64,000 nucleotides of DNA from Actinosynnema pretiosum (GCF_024171695.1 NZ_JAMTCF010000005.1:310001-374000); one strand, 5' to 3'. Positions 18,267 to 27,105 are shown, counted from the first letter of the stretch. Numbers and translations are program-made. The notes: generated from the sequence alone by a model not told the origin.

Positions 18267-19685
18267 TCACGGCAGCAGCAACCGCTTGTCCGGCTTCCCG
18301 CTCGGCGCCAGCGGCGGTTCCCGGATCAGCGTCACCCGCGTCGGCGCGCACGCCGGTCCCAGCCGCCCGATCACCAGCTCCCGCAGCTGCGCTGGATCGG
18401 GCTCGTGCTCGCCGGACGGCACCACGAACGCGTGCACCGCCTCCCCGGTCTCCTCGTCCGGCACGGCCACCACGTACGCCTCGGCGACGTCCGGGTGCTC
18501 GGCGATCACCCGCTCGATCGGGCCGACGTGGTGCAGGTTCGCGTTCACGATCACCACGTCGCGGGTGCGCCCGGTCAGCCACAGCACGCCGTCCTGGTCC
18601 AGGTGCCCGAGGTCGCGGGTGCGCACCCACCCGTCCACGAACACCTCCGCGGACTCCTCGGCGTCGCCCCAGTAGCCGTCCGCCTGCGCGGGCGCGCGGA
18701 CGAACAGCTCGCCGCTCACCCCGCGCGGCACGACCCGGCCCCGCTCGTCCCTGACCTCCAGCGGCACCAGGGGACGCCCCACCGACCCCGGCGGGTCGTC
18801 CGGGGTGGCCATGGCGATCGTGCTGGTCTCGGTCTGCCCGTAGCCGTGGAACACCACCGGTCCCAGCACCTCCAGGGCCTCCCGGTGCCGGGACGCGCTC
18901 AGCGGCGACCCGGACACCAGCAGCGCCCGCAACGTCGACAGGTCGGCGGGGGAGGAGCGGTGCGCGGCGACGAGCTTCGCCAGGCGCGGCACGGTGATCA
19001 CGCTCGCGCTCGCCCGGTGCCGGGTGATCGCGCCGGGCAGCGACGGGTCCTCCGCGACCACCACCACCCCGCCCGCCGTGATCGACAGCACCGCGTACTC
19101 GAACATCACCTGGCTGGCCAGCGTCCCGAACACCAGGTACCGCTCCAGCCGCGCGGCCAGCTCGGCGACCGCCTGCGGCCAGCGCGACGGGACCGCCGTC
19201 CACGCCGCCGCCATCGCCCGGTAGGTCTGCCCGACCGCCTTCGGCGCCCCGGTGCTGCCGCTGGTGTGGATCAGCCTGGCCACGTCCGCCGCCCGCGCGC
19301 CGAGGCGCAGCGGCTCAGGCTCCGCCGCGCACAGCTCCGCGAGCCGGACCCCTCGGCGCGCGGGCGAGTCCACCACCACGAGCGCGACGTCCAGCTCCAG
19401 CAGCCGCCGCACGTGCGCCTCCGGCAGACCCGGCCGCACCCCGACCACCCGCGCGCCCACCGCGTGCGCGGCCAGGATCGCGGCGAACGCCTCCGGGGTC
19501 ACGCCCAGCAGCAGCGCGACCCCGTCGCCCGGCCCGATCCCGCGCCGCCGCAACCCGGCCGCCACCCGCGCGACGAGGTCCAGCAGCTCCGCCGCGCCCA
19601 CCGACCGCGCGCCGTGCTCCAGCACGACCCGGTCGCCCGCCCGCGCCAGCACGTCCAGCACCGCCCCTGGGAACGGCTCACCCAT
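18267..19685 (-). CDS. Acyl-CoA ligase / AMP-forming synthetase (ANL family)
   Basis: 472 aa, slightly short for the family. Motifs in order: P-loop HTSGSTGAPKAV (about aa 140), YGQTET (about aa 283), VRTRDLG with the ATP-ribose Asp (about aa 357), hinge TGRTRDVVI, and C-terminal PSGKPDKRLLLP with the catalytic Lys. It activates a carboxylic acid through an acyl-adenylate, normally to the CoA thioester. The start overlaps the stop of the upstream flavoprotein gene by 8 bp, so the two form an operon. Divergent to them is a tyrosine ammonia-lyase-like gene, so p-coumarate or a related aryl acid is a plausible substrate; this is inference from neighbours. Confidence 0.88.
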   Translation of the reverse strand: MGEPFPGAVLDVLARAGDRVVLEHGARSVGAAELLDLVARVAAGLRRRGIGPGDGVALLLGVTPEAFAAILAAHAVGARVVGVRPGLPEAHVRRLLELDVALVVVDSPARRGVRLAELCAAEPEPLRLGARAADVARLIHTSGSTGAPKAVGQTYRAMAAAWTAVPSRWPQAVAELAARLERYLVFGTLASQVMFEYAVLSITAGGVVVVAEDPSLPGAITRHRASASVITVPRLAKLVAAHRSSPADLSTLRALLVSGSPLSASRHREALEVLGPVVFHGYGQTETSTIAMATPDDPPGSVGRPLVPLEVRDERGRVVPRGVSGELFVRAPAQADGYWGDAEESAEVFVDGWVRTRDLGHLDQDGVLWLTGRTRDVVIVNANLHHVGPIERVIAEHPDVAEAYVVAVPDEETGEAVHAFVVPSGEHEPDPAQLRELVIGRLGPACAPTRVTLIREPPLAPSGKPDKRLLLP

Positions 19686-21228
19686 CGGCCAGGCACTCCT
19701 TCACGAACACCGCGAGCGGCTGCTGGTGCACCTGCGGCAGGTCCCAGTGGTTCTCCAGGTTCTCCGCCAGGTGGTGCACCCCGGCCAGTTCGCCGTCCCG
19801 GTAGTGCCGCACCACCGGGTGCAGGTAGCTGGCGTCCTGCGCGTGCTCCACGTCGTTCTCCAGCACGCGCGGCACGGTGATGTCGAACGGGTCGACGGTG
19901 TCGTGGTTCGGCCCGTACTCCAGGGTGATCACGAACCGGTGCGGCGCGGGCCCGAGACCGCCGTCGGCGACGTACGCGGTGGGGACCTCCTCCTCGTACC
20001 GGGCCTGATCGCCGGACACCGTCACCACGTCGCCGAGCACCCCGAACTGCTGCCACAGCGCGGAGGAGCGGTTCACCCGCGCCACCAGCGCGTCGCTGAT
20101 CGCGTCCGGCGCCGCCGCCAGCCCGGTCGACGGCCACGGGCGGTCGTGGTGCCGCGCGGTCAGGATCCGGTGCAGCGCCCGCGCCCCGTACCGGAACCCG
20201 TGGATGAACCCGCTGGTGGACCGCTTGAAGTCGCGCTGCTGCGTGAGCGTCCCGGCGAAGTGCAGTCCGGGCACGTTCACCGACTCGTAGGCCGAGGTCT
20301 GCTCGGGGAACCGGTCGTCGATCACCAGCGCGGGGCGGCAGGAGTCGTCGAACACCGAGGCGTCGAAACGGAAACCGGCGCACGAGACGATCCGGTCGTA
20401 CTCCAGCTCCCGCAGCTTCTCCTCGGTGCGCGCGTACCGGAACAGCACCCGGAACCCGCCGCCGGGCCTCGGCTCGATCAGCTCGATCGTGCCGTCCAGC
20501 ACCGCGTTCTCGGACTTGAGCTGGTAGGTGTCCAGGAAGTTGTTGTTCACCGCCCGCAGGTGCCCGACGAAGTGCGTCTGCCAGGCCAGCTTCACCGAGT
20601 GCGGCCCGGCGACGTGGATCACCGCCGCGTGCTCGATCAGCGAGTCGGCCGTCTCGAACGCCGAGTTGCCCTTGCCGATGATCAGCACCCGCTGGTCGGT
20701 GAACGACTCGGGGGACGGGTCGAAGGTGTCGTAGCGCTCGGCGTGCTCGACGCCGGGGATCCTCGGCACGTTCGGCCGCGACACCCCGGTCGCGACCACC
20801 ACCCGAGCCGCCCGCCACTCCTTCCCGGCGCCGTCGAGCACGGTGAAACCGGTGTCGTCGCGGGAGATCCGCACGACCTCGACCCCGTAGTGCGCCCGAA
20901 CCCCCGTGGCGGCGGCGAAATCGGCCAGGTAGCGCACCATGTCGTCGGCGTGCGGGAAGTACTTCCCGGTGTACCGGCCGAACAGCAGCTCCGGGTCGTC
21001 GGACAGCAGCGAGTTCCAGTCCACCCGCAGCCGCTGCTCCGGGTCCCGGTACCCGCTGCGCACCTTGTTGATGGAGATCAGGGTGCGGTGCCTGGGGTAG
21101 CGGGAGAAGAACGCCCCCGGCGCCTCCCCGCGCTCCAGCACGGCGTAGTCCCGGCCGTCCCGCTCCAGCAGTGCCGCCAGCTGCAGGCCCGCCGGGCCCG
21201 CGCCGATGATCAGGTACTCGTGCGCCAT
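19678..21228 (-). CDS. FOXRED2-like FAD-dependent oxidoreductase
   Basis: 516 aa. Start ATG 21228 gives MAHEYLIIGAGPAGLQLAALL, with the FAD GxGxxG near the N-terminus; no strong ribosome site is visible. A second dinucleotide motif, VLIIGKGNSAFETADSL, is present. Characteristic segments are PRHRTLISINK, VDWNSLLSDDPELLF, AVNNNFLDTYQLKS, GFIHGFRYGARALHRI and RPWPST. These closely match my recollection of the FOXRED2 family of flavoproteins, related to flavin monooxygenases. The reaction is unknown; a hydroxylation or oxidation of an aryl intermediate would fit the neighbouring ammonia-lyase and CoA ligase. It shares a 62-bp divergent promoter gap with the ammonia-lyase gene. Confidence 0.82.
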   Translation of the reverse strand: MAHEYLIIGAGPAGLQLAALLERDGRDYAVLERGEAPGAFFSRYPRHRTLISINKVRSGYRDPEQRLRVDWNSLLSDDPELLFGRYTGKYFPHADDMVRYLADFAAATGVRAHYGVEVVRISRDDTGFTVLDGAGKEWRAARVVVATGVSRPNVPRIPGVEHAERYDTFDPSPESFTDQRVLIIGKGNSAFETADSLIEHAAVIHVAGPHSVKLAWQTHFVGHLRAVNNNFLDTYQLKSENAVLDGTIELIEPRPGGGFRVLFRYARTEEKLRELEYDRIVSCAGFRFDASVFDDSCRPALVIDDRFPEQTSAYESVNVPGLHFAGTLTQQRDFKRSTSGFIHGFRYGARALHRILTARHHDRPWPSTGLAAAPDAISDALVARVNRSSALWQQFGVLGDVVTVSGDQARYEEEVPTAYVADGGLGPAPHRFVITLEYGPNHDTVDPFDITVPRVLENDVEHAQDASYLHPVVRHYRDGELAGVHHLAENLENHWDLPQVHQQPLAVFVKECLADG

Positions 21229-21250
21229 GCGTCCGGAAGCTAGCCCGGCG

Positions 21251-21270
21251 ATCTCAGAGAACTCTGAGAT
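21251..21270. promoter_or_regulatory. Perfect 20-bp palindrome in the divergent promoter (candidate operator)
   Basis: ATCTCAGAG-AA-CTCTGAGAT: two 9-bp arms around AA, in the 62-bp gap between the flavoprotein gene (start 21228) and the ammonia-lyase gene (start 21291). It is AT-richer than its surroundings and placed to control both directions. No dedicated regulator gene is adjacent. Confidence 0.75.
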
Positions 21271-21290
21271 CGCTTTCCTACGGTCAGCCG

Positions 21291-22814
21291 GTGACCACGA
21301 CCAGCCCCGGCGCCACCGCCGCACCCGCCGACCCCGGCGCCCCGATCGACCTGGGCGCGCCGCTGAGCACCGCCGACCTGCGCCGCGCGGCCGATCCCGT
21401 GCCGCTGCTCGTCGGGCCGGAGGTGCGCGGGCGCGTCGAGCGGGCCCGCGAGTTCCTGCGCGTGGTGCGCGCCGACGACGACCGGCCCGTGTACGGGGTC
21501 AAGACCGGGTTCGGGGCGCTCATCGGCTACGCCGGGCGCGCTGAGGAGGCCGACCAGTGCGACAACACCCTCGCGCACCTGGGCGCCGGTCAGGGACCGG
21601 ACCTGCCGCACGACGTGGTGCGCGCCGCCCTGCTGCTGCGGGTGTGGTCGCTCGGCCAGGGCTTCTCCGGGGTGTCGACCGAGGTCGTGGACACCCTGGC
21701 CGCGATGTTCGCGACCACGTTCACCCCGGCCGTGCCCCGGTTCGGCTCGGTCGGCGCCAGCGGCGACCTGATCCCGCTCGCCTACGCCACCCAAGCCCTG
21801 CGCGGCAGGGGGAGCGCGCACCTCGACGGCGAGCGGCTGCCCGCCGACGAGGCCCTGAACCGGGCCGGGCTCGCCCCGCTCACCCTGGACGGCCGCGACG
21901 CGCTCGCCCTGGTCAACGGCACCTCCGTGACCACCGCCGCGACCGCGCTGGCACTGGACTCGGTGCGCGCGAGCCACCGCGCCGCCCAGGACCTCACCTG
22001 CCTGCTCGCCGACGTCCTCGGCTGCGACCCCGGTTTCCTGCACCCCGGCCTGATCGGCGCCTACGGCCACCCCGGCGCGATCGCCGTCGCGGAGCGGATG
22101 CGCGGCGCGCTCGACGGGACCACGCCCGCCGGCGACCGGCCGCTGCAGGAGCCGTACAGCATCCGCTGCTCGCCGCAGCTGCTCGGGGCCGCCGAGGACG
22201 CGCTGCGCTACGCCGACGGCGTCGTGGCCGCCGACCTGACCAGCATCAGCGACAACCCGCTGTTCTTCCCCGAGGACGACGTCGTCGCGCACGGCGGCAA
22301 CTTCTTCGGCCAGCCCGCCGCGTTCGCCGCCGACGCGATCGCCATGGTCACCGCGTCGGTCGGCAACCTCGTGGAGCGGCAGCTCGACCTGCTGGTCGAC
22401 CCGGCCCGCAACACCGGCCTGCCCCCGATGCTCGCCGCGGGACCGGGGCAGCAGCACGGTTTGCAGGGCGTGCAGCTGGCCACCACCGCGTTCATCGCCG
22501 AGATCCGCCGCAACGCCGTGCCCGCGAGCACGCAGAGCCTGCCGACGAACCTGCACAACCAGGACGTCGTGCCGTTCGGCACCCAGGCCGCGCTGCGCTC
22601 GTACGACCTGGCGGAGCTGCTGCGGCTGCTGTGCGGCTCGCTCGCGCTGGGACTGCGGCAGGCCGTGCACGTCGGCGGCAGGCGGCCCACTGCGCCGCGC
22701 TGCGCGGAGCTGCTGGACCTGCTGGCGGACGCGATCGCGCCGGTCGACCCGGACCGCCCGCTGGACGCGGACGTGCGCCTGGCGGCGGATCTGGTGACCG
22801 GGTGGCGGGGCTGA
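21291..22814 (+). CDS. Aromatic amino acid ammonia-lyase (MIO enzyme), tyrosine ammonia-lyase-like
   Basis: 507 aa, full length for the HAL/PAL/TAL family. GSVGASGDLIPLA contains Ala156-Ser157-Gly158, which cyclise to the MIO electrophile. Catalytic Tyr is in VYGVKTGFG (Tyr68). RPLQEPYSIRCSPQ, SDNPLFF and the QDVVPFG region are also conserved. The substrate-selectivity pair is His96-Leu97 in LAHLGAGQG. His-Leu here is the tyrosine-type signature known from Rhodobacter TAL, and the surrounding pattern resembles actinomycete Sam8; histidine lyases have Ser-His. Expected reaction: L-tyrosine to p-coumarate plus ammonia; an aminomutase cannot be excluded. GTG start at 21291. Divergent from the flavoprotein/CoA-ligase operon. 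Confidence 0.87.
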   Translation: MTTTSPGATAAPADPGAPIDLGAPLSTADLRRAADPVPLLVGPEVRGRVERAREFLRVVRADDDRPVYGVKTGFGALIGYAGRAEEADQCDNTLAHLGAGQGPDLPHDVVRAALLLRVWSLGQGFSGVSTEVVDTLAAMFATTFTPAVPRFGSVGASGDLIPLAYATQALRGRGSAHLDGERLPADEALNRAGLAPLTLDGRDALALVNGTSVTTAATALALDSVRASHRAAQDLTCLLADVLGCDPGFLHPGLIGAYGHPGAIAVAERMRGALDGTTPAGDRPLQEPYSIRCSPQLLGAAEDALRYADGVVAADLTSISDNPLFFPEDDVVAHGGNFFGQPAAFAADAIAMVTASVGNLVERQLDLLVDPARNTGLPPMLAAGPGQQHGLQGVQLATTAFIAEIRRNAVPASTQSLPTNLHNQDVVPFGTQAALRSYDLAELLRLLCGSLALGLRQAVHVGGRRPTAPRCAELLDLLADAIAPVDPDRPLDADVRLAADLVTGWRG

Positions 22815-22890
22815 TCCTGGGGCTGGGGTTGGGGCGCTCCTCGGGGCTGGGCAGCCGGTTCCGGGCAGTCGGTTCCGGGGAGCCGGTTCC

Positions 22891-22921
22891 GGGGAGCGCG
22901 CTCCACCCCGGCGCGCTCCCC
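22891..22921. terminator. Hairpin between convergent genes
   Basis: GGGGAGCGCGC and GCGCGCTCCCC form an 11-bp perfect stem with a 9-nt loop, between the ammonia-lyase stop and the histidine kinase stop. It is preceded by short tandem copies of GGTTCCGGGGAGCC (about 22856-22890). No U-tract, as is usual at this GC content. Confidence 0.65.
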
Positions 22922-22962
22922 GGTGGGCGTGGTTCCGCCGGGTGCGCGGCTTCGGTGGTCCG

Positions 22963-24528
22963 CTACGGGTGTCGCGGGCTCGGCACCTCCTGGGACCACG
23001 CAGGATGCCGCTCCGCCCGCGAGAGCTCCGCCTGGACCTGTCCCAGCGGGTCAACGCCGCCGGGCCGCACCGCTCCCGGCCGATGTTCCGCGCCTGTCAC
23101 CCCCGGCCGGTGTTCCGCGTTCTCGGGTCGAGCGGTTCCCGTCCGGCGTCCCGCATTGGTCGTCCCCGGCCGATGTTCCGCGTCGGTCGCCCCCGGTCGG
23201 TCCTCCGCCCCCTCGGGCCCACCCACCACGCCTGCCGCCCCCGCCGGTTCCGCCGGTTCCGCCGGACTCCCCGCCCGCCAAGGCTCCCCGCGCACCCCCG
23301 CCCCACCACCCGTGGGAGCGCTCTCCGCCAGCGGCAGCCGCACCGTGAACCGCGCGCCCCGGCCCGGTGCGCCCACCGCGCCGACCGCGCCCCCGTGCCC
23401 GACCACGACCTCCCGCACCAGCGCCAGCCCCAGCCCGAACCCCTGCTCCCCGCCACCCGGCCCCCGGTGGTGCCGGTCGAAGAGCCGGTCCGCCGCCACC
23501 GGGTCGAAGCCCTCGCCGGTGTCCGCCACGGTCAGCTCCGCGACCCCGCCCGCCCGCGCCAGCCCCACGTCCACGCGCCCGCCGGGCGGGGTGTGCCGCA
23601 CCGCGTTCGCCAGCAGCTCCGCCACCGCCCGGAGCAGCGCCGTCTCCACCCCGGTCACCACCAGCGGTCCCGATGGCAGCCGCGCCGACAGCGCGATCCG
23701 CCGCTCCGCCGCCCGGTCGACCTCGGCCGCCACCGCGTCCCGCGCGAGCGCCGCCAGGTCCACCGCCCGGCCGGACTGCTCGGTCAGCAGCGCCGACCGC
23801 AGCAGGTCGTCCACCACGTCGCCGAGCCCGCCGATCGTGCCGATCAGCCTGTCCAGCCCGGCCCGGTGCTCGGGCGGCAGCCCCTCCGCCTCGGCCTTGC
23901 GCGCCAGCAGCTGCGCCCGCAGCCGGGCCCGCGCGATCGGCGTGCGCAGCTCGTGGCTCGCGTCCGCGACGAACCGCCGCTGCCTCGTCAGCGCCTCCGC
24001 CAGCGGCGCCACCGCCTCGCGCCCCACCAGCACCCCGGTCGCCGCCGCCGCGACCAGCGCGCACGCCTCGCCCACCGCCAGCGCCGCCAGCAGGTACCGC
24101 CGGTCGGCGAGCTGGTGGCGGGCGTCGAACACCGCCTGCACCACCTCGCCGCCCTGGTCCGCGCGGGTCAGCACCAGGTACTCGGTGCCGTTCGCCGCGA
24201 CGGTCCGCTCCACCTCGCCGCCGTCCGCGCGCACCCGCGCCAGGTCGTCCCGCAACGGGAACCCACGCGGCGGCGTCCCGGCCCCCAGCTCGGTCCCGGC
24301 CCCGGTGAACAGCCAGGTGCTGCCGGACGGCGGCCCGTGCTCGACGCCGTGCCGCAGCTCGCGCCGCACCTGCTCGCCCTGCGCCCGCTCCAGCACCGCG
24401 TAGGCCGTCCCACCGATCAGCGCCACCAGCCCGGTGATCGCCAGCGCCACCAGCGCGCTCACCCGCAGCCGGGCGCGCAGCACGATCGCCCGCTCCGCCT
24501 CGGTCCACGAGCGGCGGGGCGCCCTCAC
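22963..24528 (-). CDS. Sensor histidine kinase with repetitive C-terminal tail
   Basis: 521 aa. GTG 24528 overlaps the response-regulator stop (GTGA). First membrane helix aa ~22-45, extracytoplasmic sensor loop aa ~46-144, second helix aa ~145-168, then a HAMP-like stretch and the phosphoacceptor motif FVADASHELRTPI (His192). ATPase motifs follow: ELLANAVRHTPPGG (N box), VADTGEGFDP (G1) and GFGLGLALVREVV (G2). After the catalytic domain a tail of about 115 residues has repeated AEHRPG and GTxxAGRRTG units and is Pro/Gly/Arg rich, which is unusual for EnvZ/OmpR-type kinases. It autophosphorylates and passes phosphate to the regulator encoded just upstream; the signal is unknown. Confidence 0.9.
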   Translation of the reverse strand: MRAPRRSWTEAERAIVLRARLRVSALVALAITGLVALIGGTAYAVLERAQGEQVRRELRHGVEHGPPSGSTWLFTGAGTELGAGTPPRGFPLRDDLARVRADGGEVERTVAANGTEYLVLTRADQGGEVVQAVFDARHQLADRRYLLAALAVGEACALVAAAATGVLVGREAVAPLAEALTRQRRFVADASHELRTPIARARLRAQLLARKAEAEGLPPEHRAGLDRLIGTIGGLGDVVDDLLRSALLTEQSGRAVDLAALARDAVAAEVDRAAERRIALSARLPSGPLVVTGVETALLRAVAELLANAVRHTPPGGRVDVGLARAGGVAELTVADTGEGFDPVAADRLFDRHHRGPGGGEQGFGLGLALVREVVVGHGGAVGAVGAPGRGARFTVRLPLAESAPTGGGAGVRGEPWRAGSPAEPAEPAGAAGVVGGPEGAEDRPGATDAEHRPGTTNAGRRTGTARPENAEHRPGVTGAEHRPGAVRPGGVDPLGQVQAELSRAERHPAWSQEVPSPRHP

Positions 24529-25214
24529 AGCGCGCCAAGGCGGTAGCCGACGCCCGGCACGGTGTGCACCACCGAGCGGCCCGCCTTGGCGCGCAGGTAG
24601 TACACGTAGGTGTCCACTATGGACGGCGAGGTGGTGTCGTGGAACACCGCGCGCCGCAACGAGGTCCGCGTGTGCACGGTGTCCGGGTGCGTCGCCAGCA
24701 CGCGCAGCAGCCCGAACTCGCGCGAGGTCAACCCGAGCCGTCCGCCACCGGGCAGCACCACCTCGCGCTGCCCGACGTCCAGGTGCCCCGCGCCGATCCG
24801 CAGCACGTCGGTCAGCTCCAGCGCCCGGCGGCACAGCGCCCGCAGGCGCGCGCTCAGCTCGTCGAGGTCGAACGGCTTGACCAGGTAGTCGTCGGCGCCC
24901 GCGTCCAGCCCGTCGATCCGGTCGTGCACGGTGCCCTGCGCGGTCAGCAGCAGCGCGCGCGCCCGCACCGACCGGGACCGCAGGCGCACCAGCAGGTCCA
25001 GCCCGTCGAGCGCGGGAAGCCCCCGGTCGATCACGACCACGTCGTAGGGCCGGGTCAGCCCGAGGTGCAGCCCGCGCTGCCCGTCGGCGGCGACGTCCAC
25101 CGCGTACCCCTCGGCGCGCAGCGACTCGGCCAGCAGCTCCGCCAGCTCGCGGTCGTCCTCGACCAGGAGCAACCGGAACCGGCCGTTCGGCTGCGTCCCC
25201 GTGGTGCCGTGCAC
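24525..25214 (-). CDS. Two-component response regulator, OmpR/PhoB type
   Basis: 229 aa with GTG start. The receiver domain has the acidic pair LVEDD (aa 17-21), phosphoacceptor Asp63 in VVVIDRGLPALDG, and conserved Lys in DDYLVKPFDLDEL. The C-terminal winged helix (aa ~135-229) contains LTSREFGLLRVLATHPDTV and ends VDTYVYYLRAKAG-VHTVPGVGYRLG, diagnostic of the OmpR class. It is first in a two-gene operon with its kinase. The 168 bp upstream (25215-25382) hold no other gene and must carry its promoter. Target genes are not evident. Confidence 0.93.
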   Translation of the reverse strand: MHGTTGTQPNGRFRLLLVEDDRELAELLAESLRAEGYAVDVAADGQRGLHLGLTRPYDVVVIDRGLPALDGLDLLVRLRSRSVRARALLLTAQGTVHDRIDGLDAGADDYLVKPFDLDELSARLRALCRRALELTDVLRIGAGHLDVGQREVVLPGGGRLGLTSREFGLLRVLATHPDTVHTRTSLRRAVFHDTTSPSIVDTYVYYLRAKAGRSVVHTVPGVGYRLGAL

Positions 25215-25382
25215 GCAGAACAGAGTCCCACGTCAGGAGGGTGCGTCAACGTTCGCCGAACCCCTGCTCGACCCGGTCGTTCGGGGAGCCGCACCGGTGT
25301 CGCGCCCAGGTGCGAGGGGGCGGTCGGAACACCGTGCCGGGGTGTCGGTGGTGCGAGCCACGCTGCCCGCACCGGGTTCGGA

Positions 25383-26027
25383 TCAGAGCGCGACCGGGTA
25401 CCGCCCCGGCCGGTGGTTCGCGGACACCACGAGGTTCACCACGACCGCGCCCAGCGCGGAGAGCGCCACGGCGTCCAGCGGCATGAACAGCGCCGACACG
25501 GCCACCACGACCGCGTCCAGCGCCAGCAGCACGTACCCGGCCCGCCAGCCGAACCGGTCCTGGCAGACCAGCGCCACGATCGTGAAGCCGCCCAGGCTGG
25601 CGTGGTGGCGGAAGACGAACAGGATGCCGATGCCCGCCGCCAGGTTCCCCAGCAGCGCGGCGTACAGCGGGTTGATCGCGTCCACCCGCAGGTAGGACGC
25701 GTGGGCCAGCGAGGACGCCGACAGCAGCGCCACCGCCACCGCCGAGGCCACCACGAACCGGGGGCCGCGCCTGCGCCACGCCAGTGCCACGAACGGGGCG
25801 TTCAACAGGGTGAACACCACCGCGAACGGCCAGTCGACGAGGTGCCCGACCAGCAGCACCAGTCCCGCCGTGCCACCCGTCACCACCCCGGCCGACTTGA
25901 GCAGGAACAGACCCAGCGAGGCCACGAAAGCCCCGATCACGATGCCCGCGACGTTCTCCGCGGTGCTGTGCTTCGGCGGCGCCTGCTGCACTTGTGGTGC
26001 GAGGGGAGCCGATTCGATCGTTGTCAC
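25383..26027 (-). CDS. YitT/YczE-type integral membrane protein
   Basis: 214 aa. GTG 26027 is preferred because the upstream in-frame extension has no membrane or domain character. About five to six hydrophobic helices; the first includes AGIVIGAFVASLGLFLLKSAGVVTGG, and the K-x-x-x-V-T-G-G-T-A-G pattern is typical of the YitT family (inner-membrane proteins of unknown substrate). Divergent from an Lrp-family regulator 92 bp away, with an inverted repeat in between, which suggests local regulation by that protein and a role in amino-acid or small-molecule transport (inference). Confidence 0.83.
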   Translation of the reverse strand: MTTIESAPLAPQVQQAPPKHSTAENVAGIVIGAFVASLGLFLLKSAGVVTGGTAGLVLLVGHLVDWPFAVVFTLLNAPFVALAWRRRGPRFVVASAVAVALLSASSLAHASYLRVDAINPLYAALLGNLAAGIGILFVFRHHASLGGFTIVALVCQDRFGWRAGYVLLALDAVVVAVSALFMPLDAVALSALGAVVVNLVVSANHRPGRYPVAL

Positions 26028-26035
26028 GGGGCAAA

Positions 26036-26058
26036 GAATGCCGAGTGACGTGGCATTC
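26036..26058. promoter_or_regulatory. Inverted repeat upstream of the YitT gene (candidate Lrp operator)
   Basis: GAATGCC-N9-GGCATTC lies just upstream of the YitT start and within the YitT/Lrp divergent gap. A second signal in the gap is a 9-bp direct repeat, TGACTCGA(C/T), at 26090-26098 and 26099-26107, close to the Lrp start. Confidence 0.6.
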
Positions 26059-26119
26059 GCACAACAGAGCCTCCGGGGGCTGCGCATCCTGACTCGACTG
26101 ACTCGATTCAGGTGTCAGA

Positions 26120-26602
26120 ATGCGCAGCGTGGACAGCCTCGATGCCCGAATACTGCTGGCCCTGGACGAGCAGCCCGACGCGACCAGCCTCGCGCTCGCC
26201 CAGCGGCTGGGCATCGCCAGGAACACCCTGCACGCGCGGTTGCAACGGATGCAGCGGTCGGGGGCGATCGGCGAGTTCAGCCGCAGGGTCGACCCGGCTT
26301 CGCTCGGGTGGCCGCTGGTGGCGTTCGTGTCGATCGCGCTCAGCCAGAGCACGGCGCGGAGGGTGAACGACGCGCTGCGGGGGTTCCCGGAGGTGGTGGA
26401 GATGCACTCGACCACCGGGGAGGCGGACCTGCTGGTGAAGGTCGTCGCTCGGGACACGGCTGATCTGCACCGGATCACCAGCAGTTTTTTGACGGTGCCG
26501 GGGGTGATGCGGACTAACACGGCGATCTCGTTGAGCGAGGAGATGCCGTTCCGGATCAGGGCGTTGATCGAGGCTGTCGCGGAGGAGGGGAGTGGCGGCT
26601 AA
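26120..26602 (+). CDS. Lrp/AsnC family transcriptional regulator
   Basis: 160 aa. N-terminal helix-turn-helix: LDARILLALDEQPDATSLALAQRLGIARNTLHARLQRMQ, with I-G-E-F-S as the usual hinge strand. The C-terminal RAM (ligand-binding) domain starts near aa 65, with GEADLLVKVVARD carrying the conserved Gly-Asp/Glu ligand turn. Members bind amino acids and form octamers. Divergent from the YitT gene, its likely target. Confidence 0.9.
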   Translation: MRSVDSLDARILLALDEQPDATSLALAQRLGIARNTLHARLQRMQRSGAIGEFSRRVDPASLGWPLVAFVSIALSQSTARRVNDALRGFPEVVEMHSTTGEADLLVKVVARDTADLHRITSSFLTVPGVMRTNTAISLSEEMPFRIRALIEAVAEEGSGG

Positions 26603-26646
26603 GCCCGGTTGAGGGGGAGCGTGGCCGACGAGTCCACCCCTCCGGG

Positions 26647-27105
26647 TCAGCCCTGCTCCCCCAGGTCGGCCGCCGTCAGGTGCTGCTCGATCCGCGCCAA
26701 CAGCTCCGCGCACCGCCGAACCTCCTCCAAATCCTCCCCCAACACCCCAGCCAGCTCGCTCGACCAAGCCGCCCGCAGCACCCCCAGGTTGCTCGCCGCC
26801 CGCTCCGTCGGGTGCACCGCCACGCTCCGCCCGTCCGAAGCGACCCGCGACACCATCCCCTTCTCCTCCAACCCCCGCAGCGCCGCGCTCACGTTCGTCC
26901 GCTGCAACCGCGTGTGCCGGGCGATCTGGCTGGGCGACGCCCCAGGGAACAGATCCACCACCCGCATCACGAACCGCTCAGTCTCGGTCAGCGCCACCAC
27001 ATCCGCCCCGGTGGGCGTCCGGGCGCGCACCAGCCTGCCGACGTTCAGAACCAGGTCGGCCAGTTCGGCGAGCGGGTCGTCCGCGCTGCCTGGGCGGTGG
27101 GGCAT
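26647..27105 (-). CDS. MarR family transcriptional regulator
   Basis: 152 aa. Winged helix: PGASPSQIARHTRLQRTNVSAALRGLEEKGMVSRVASDGRSVAVHPTERA, with the wing Asp-Gly-Arg typical of MarR proteins. It is divergent from a Bcr/CflA drug exporter and the 36-bp gap contains a clear AT-rich palindrome, so it very likely represses the exporter and itself, with release by a drug or metabolite. Confidence 0.92.
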   Translation of the reverse strand: MPHRPGSADDPLAELADLVLNVGRLVRARTPTGADVVALTETERFVMRVVDLFPGASPSQIARHTRLQRTNVSAALRGLEEKGMVSRVASDGRSVAVHPTERAASNLGVLRAAWSSELAGVLGEDLEEVRRCAELLARIEQHLTAADLGEQG

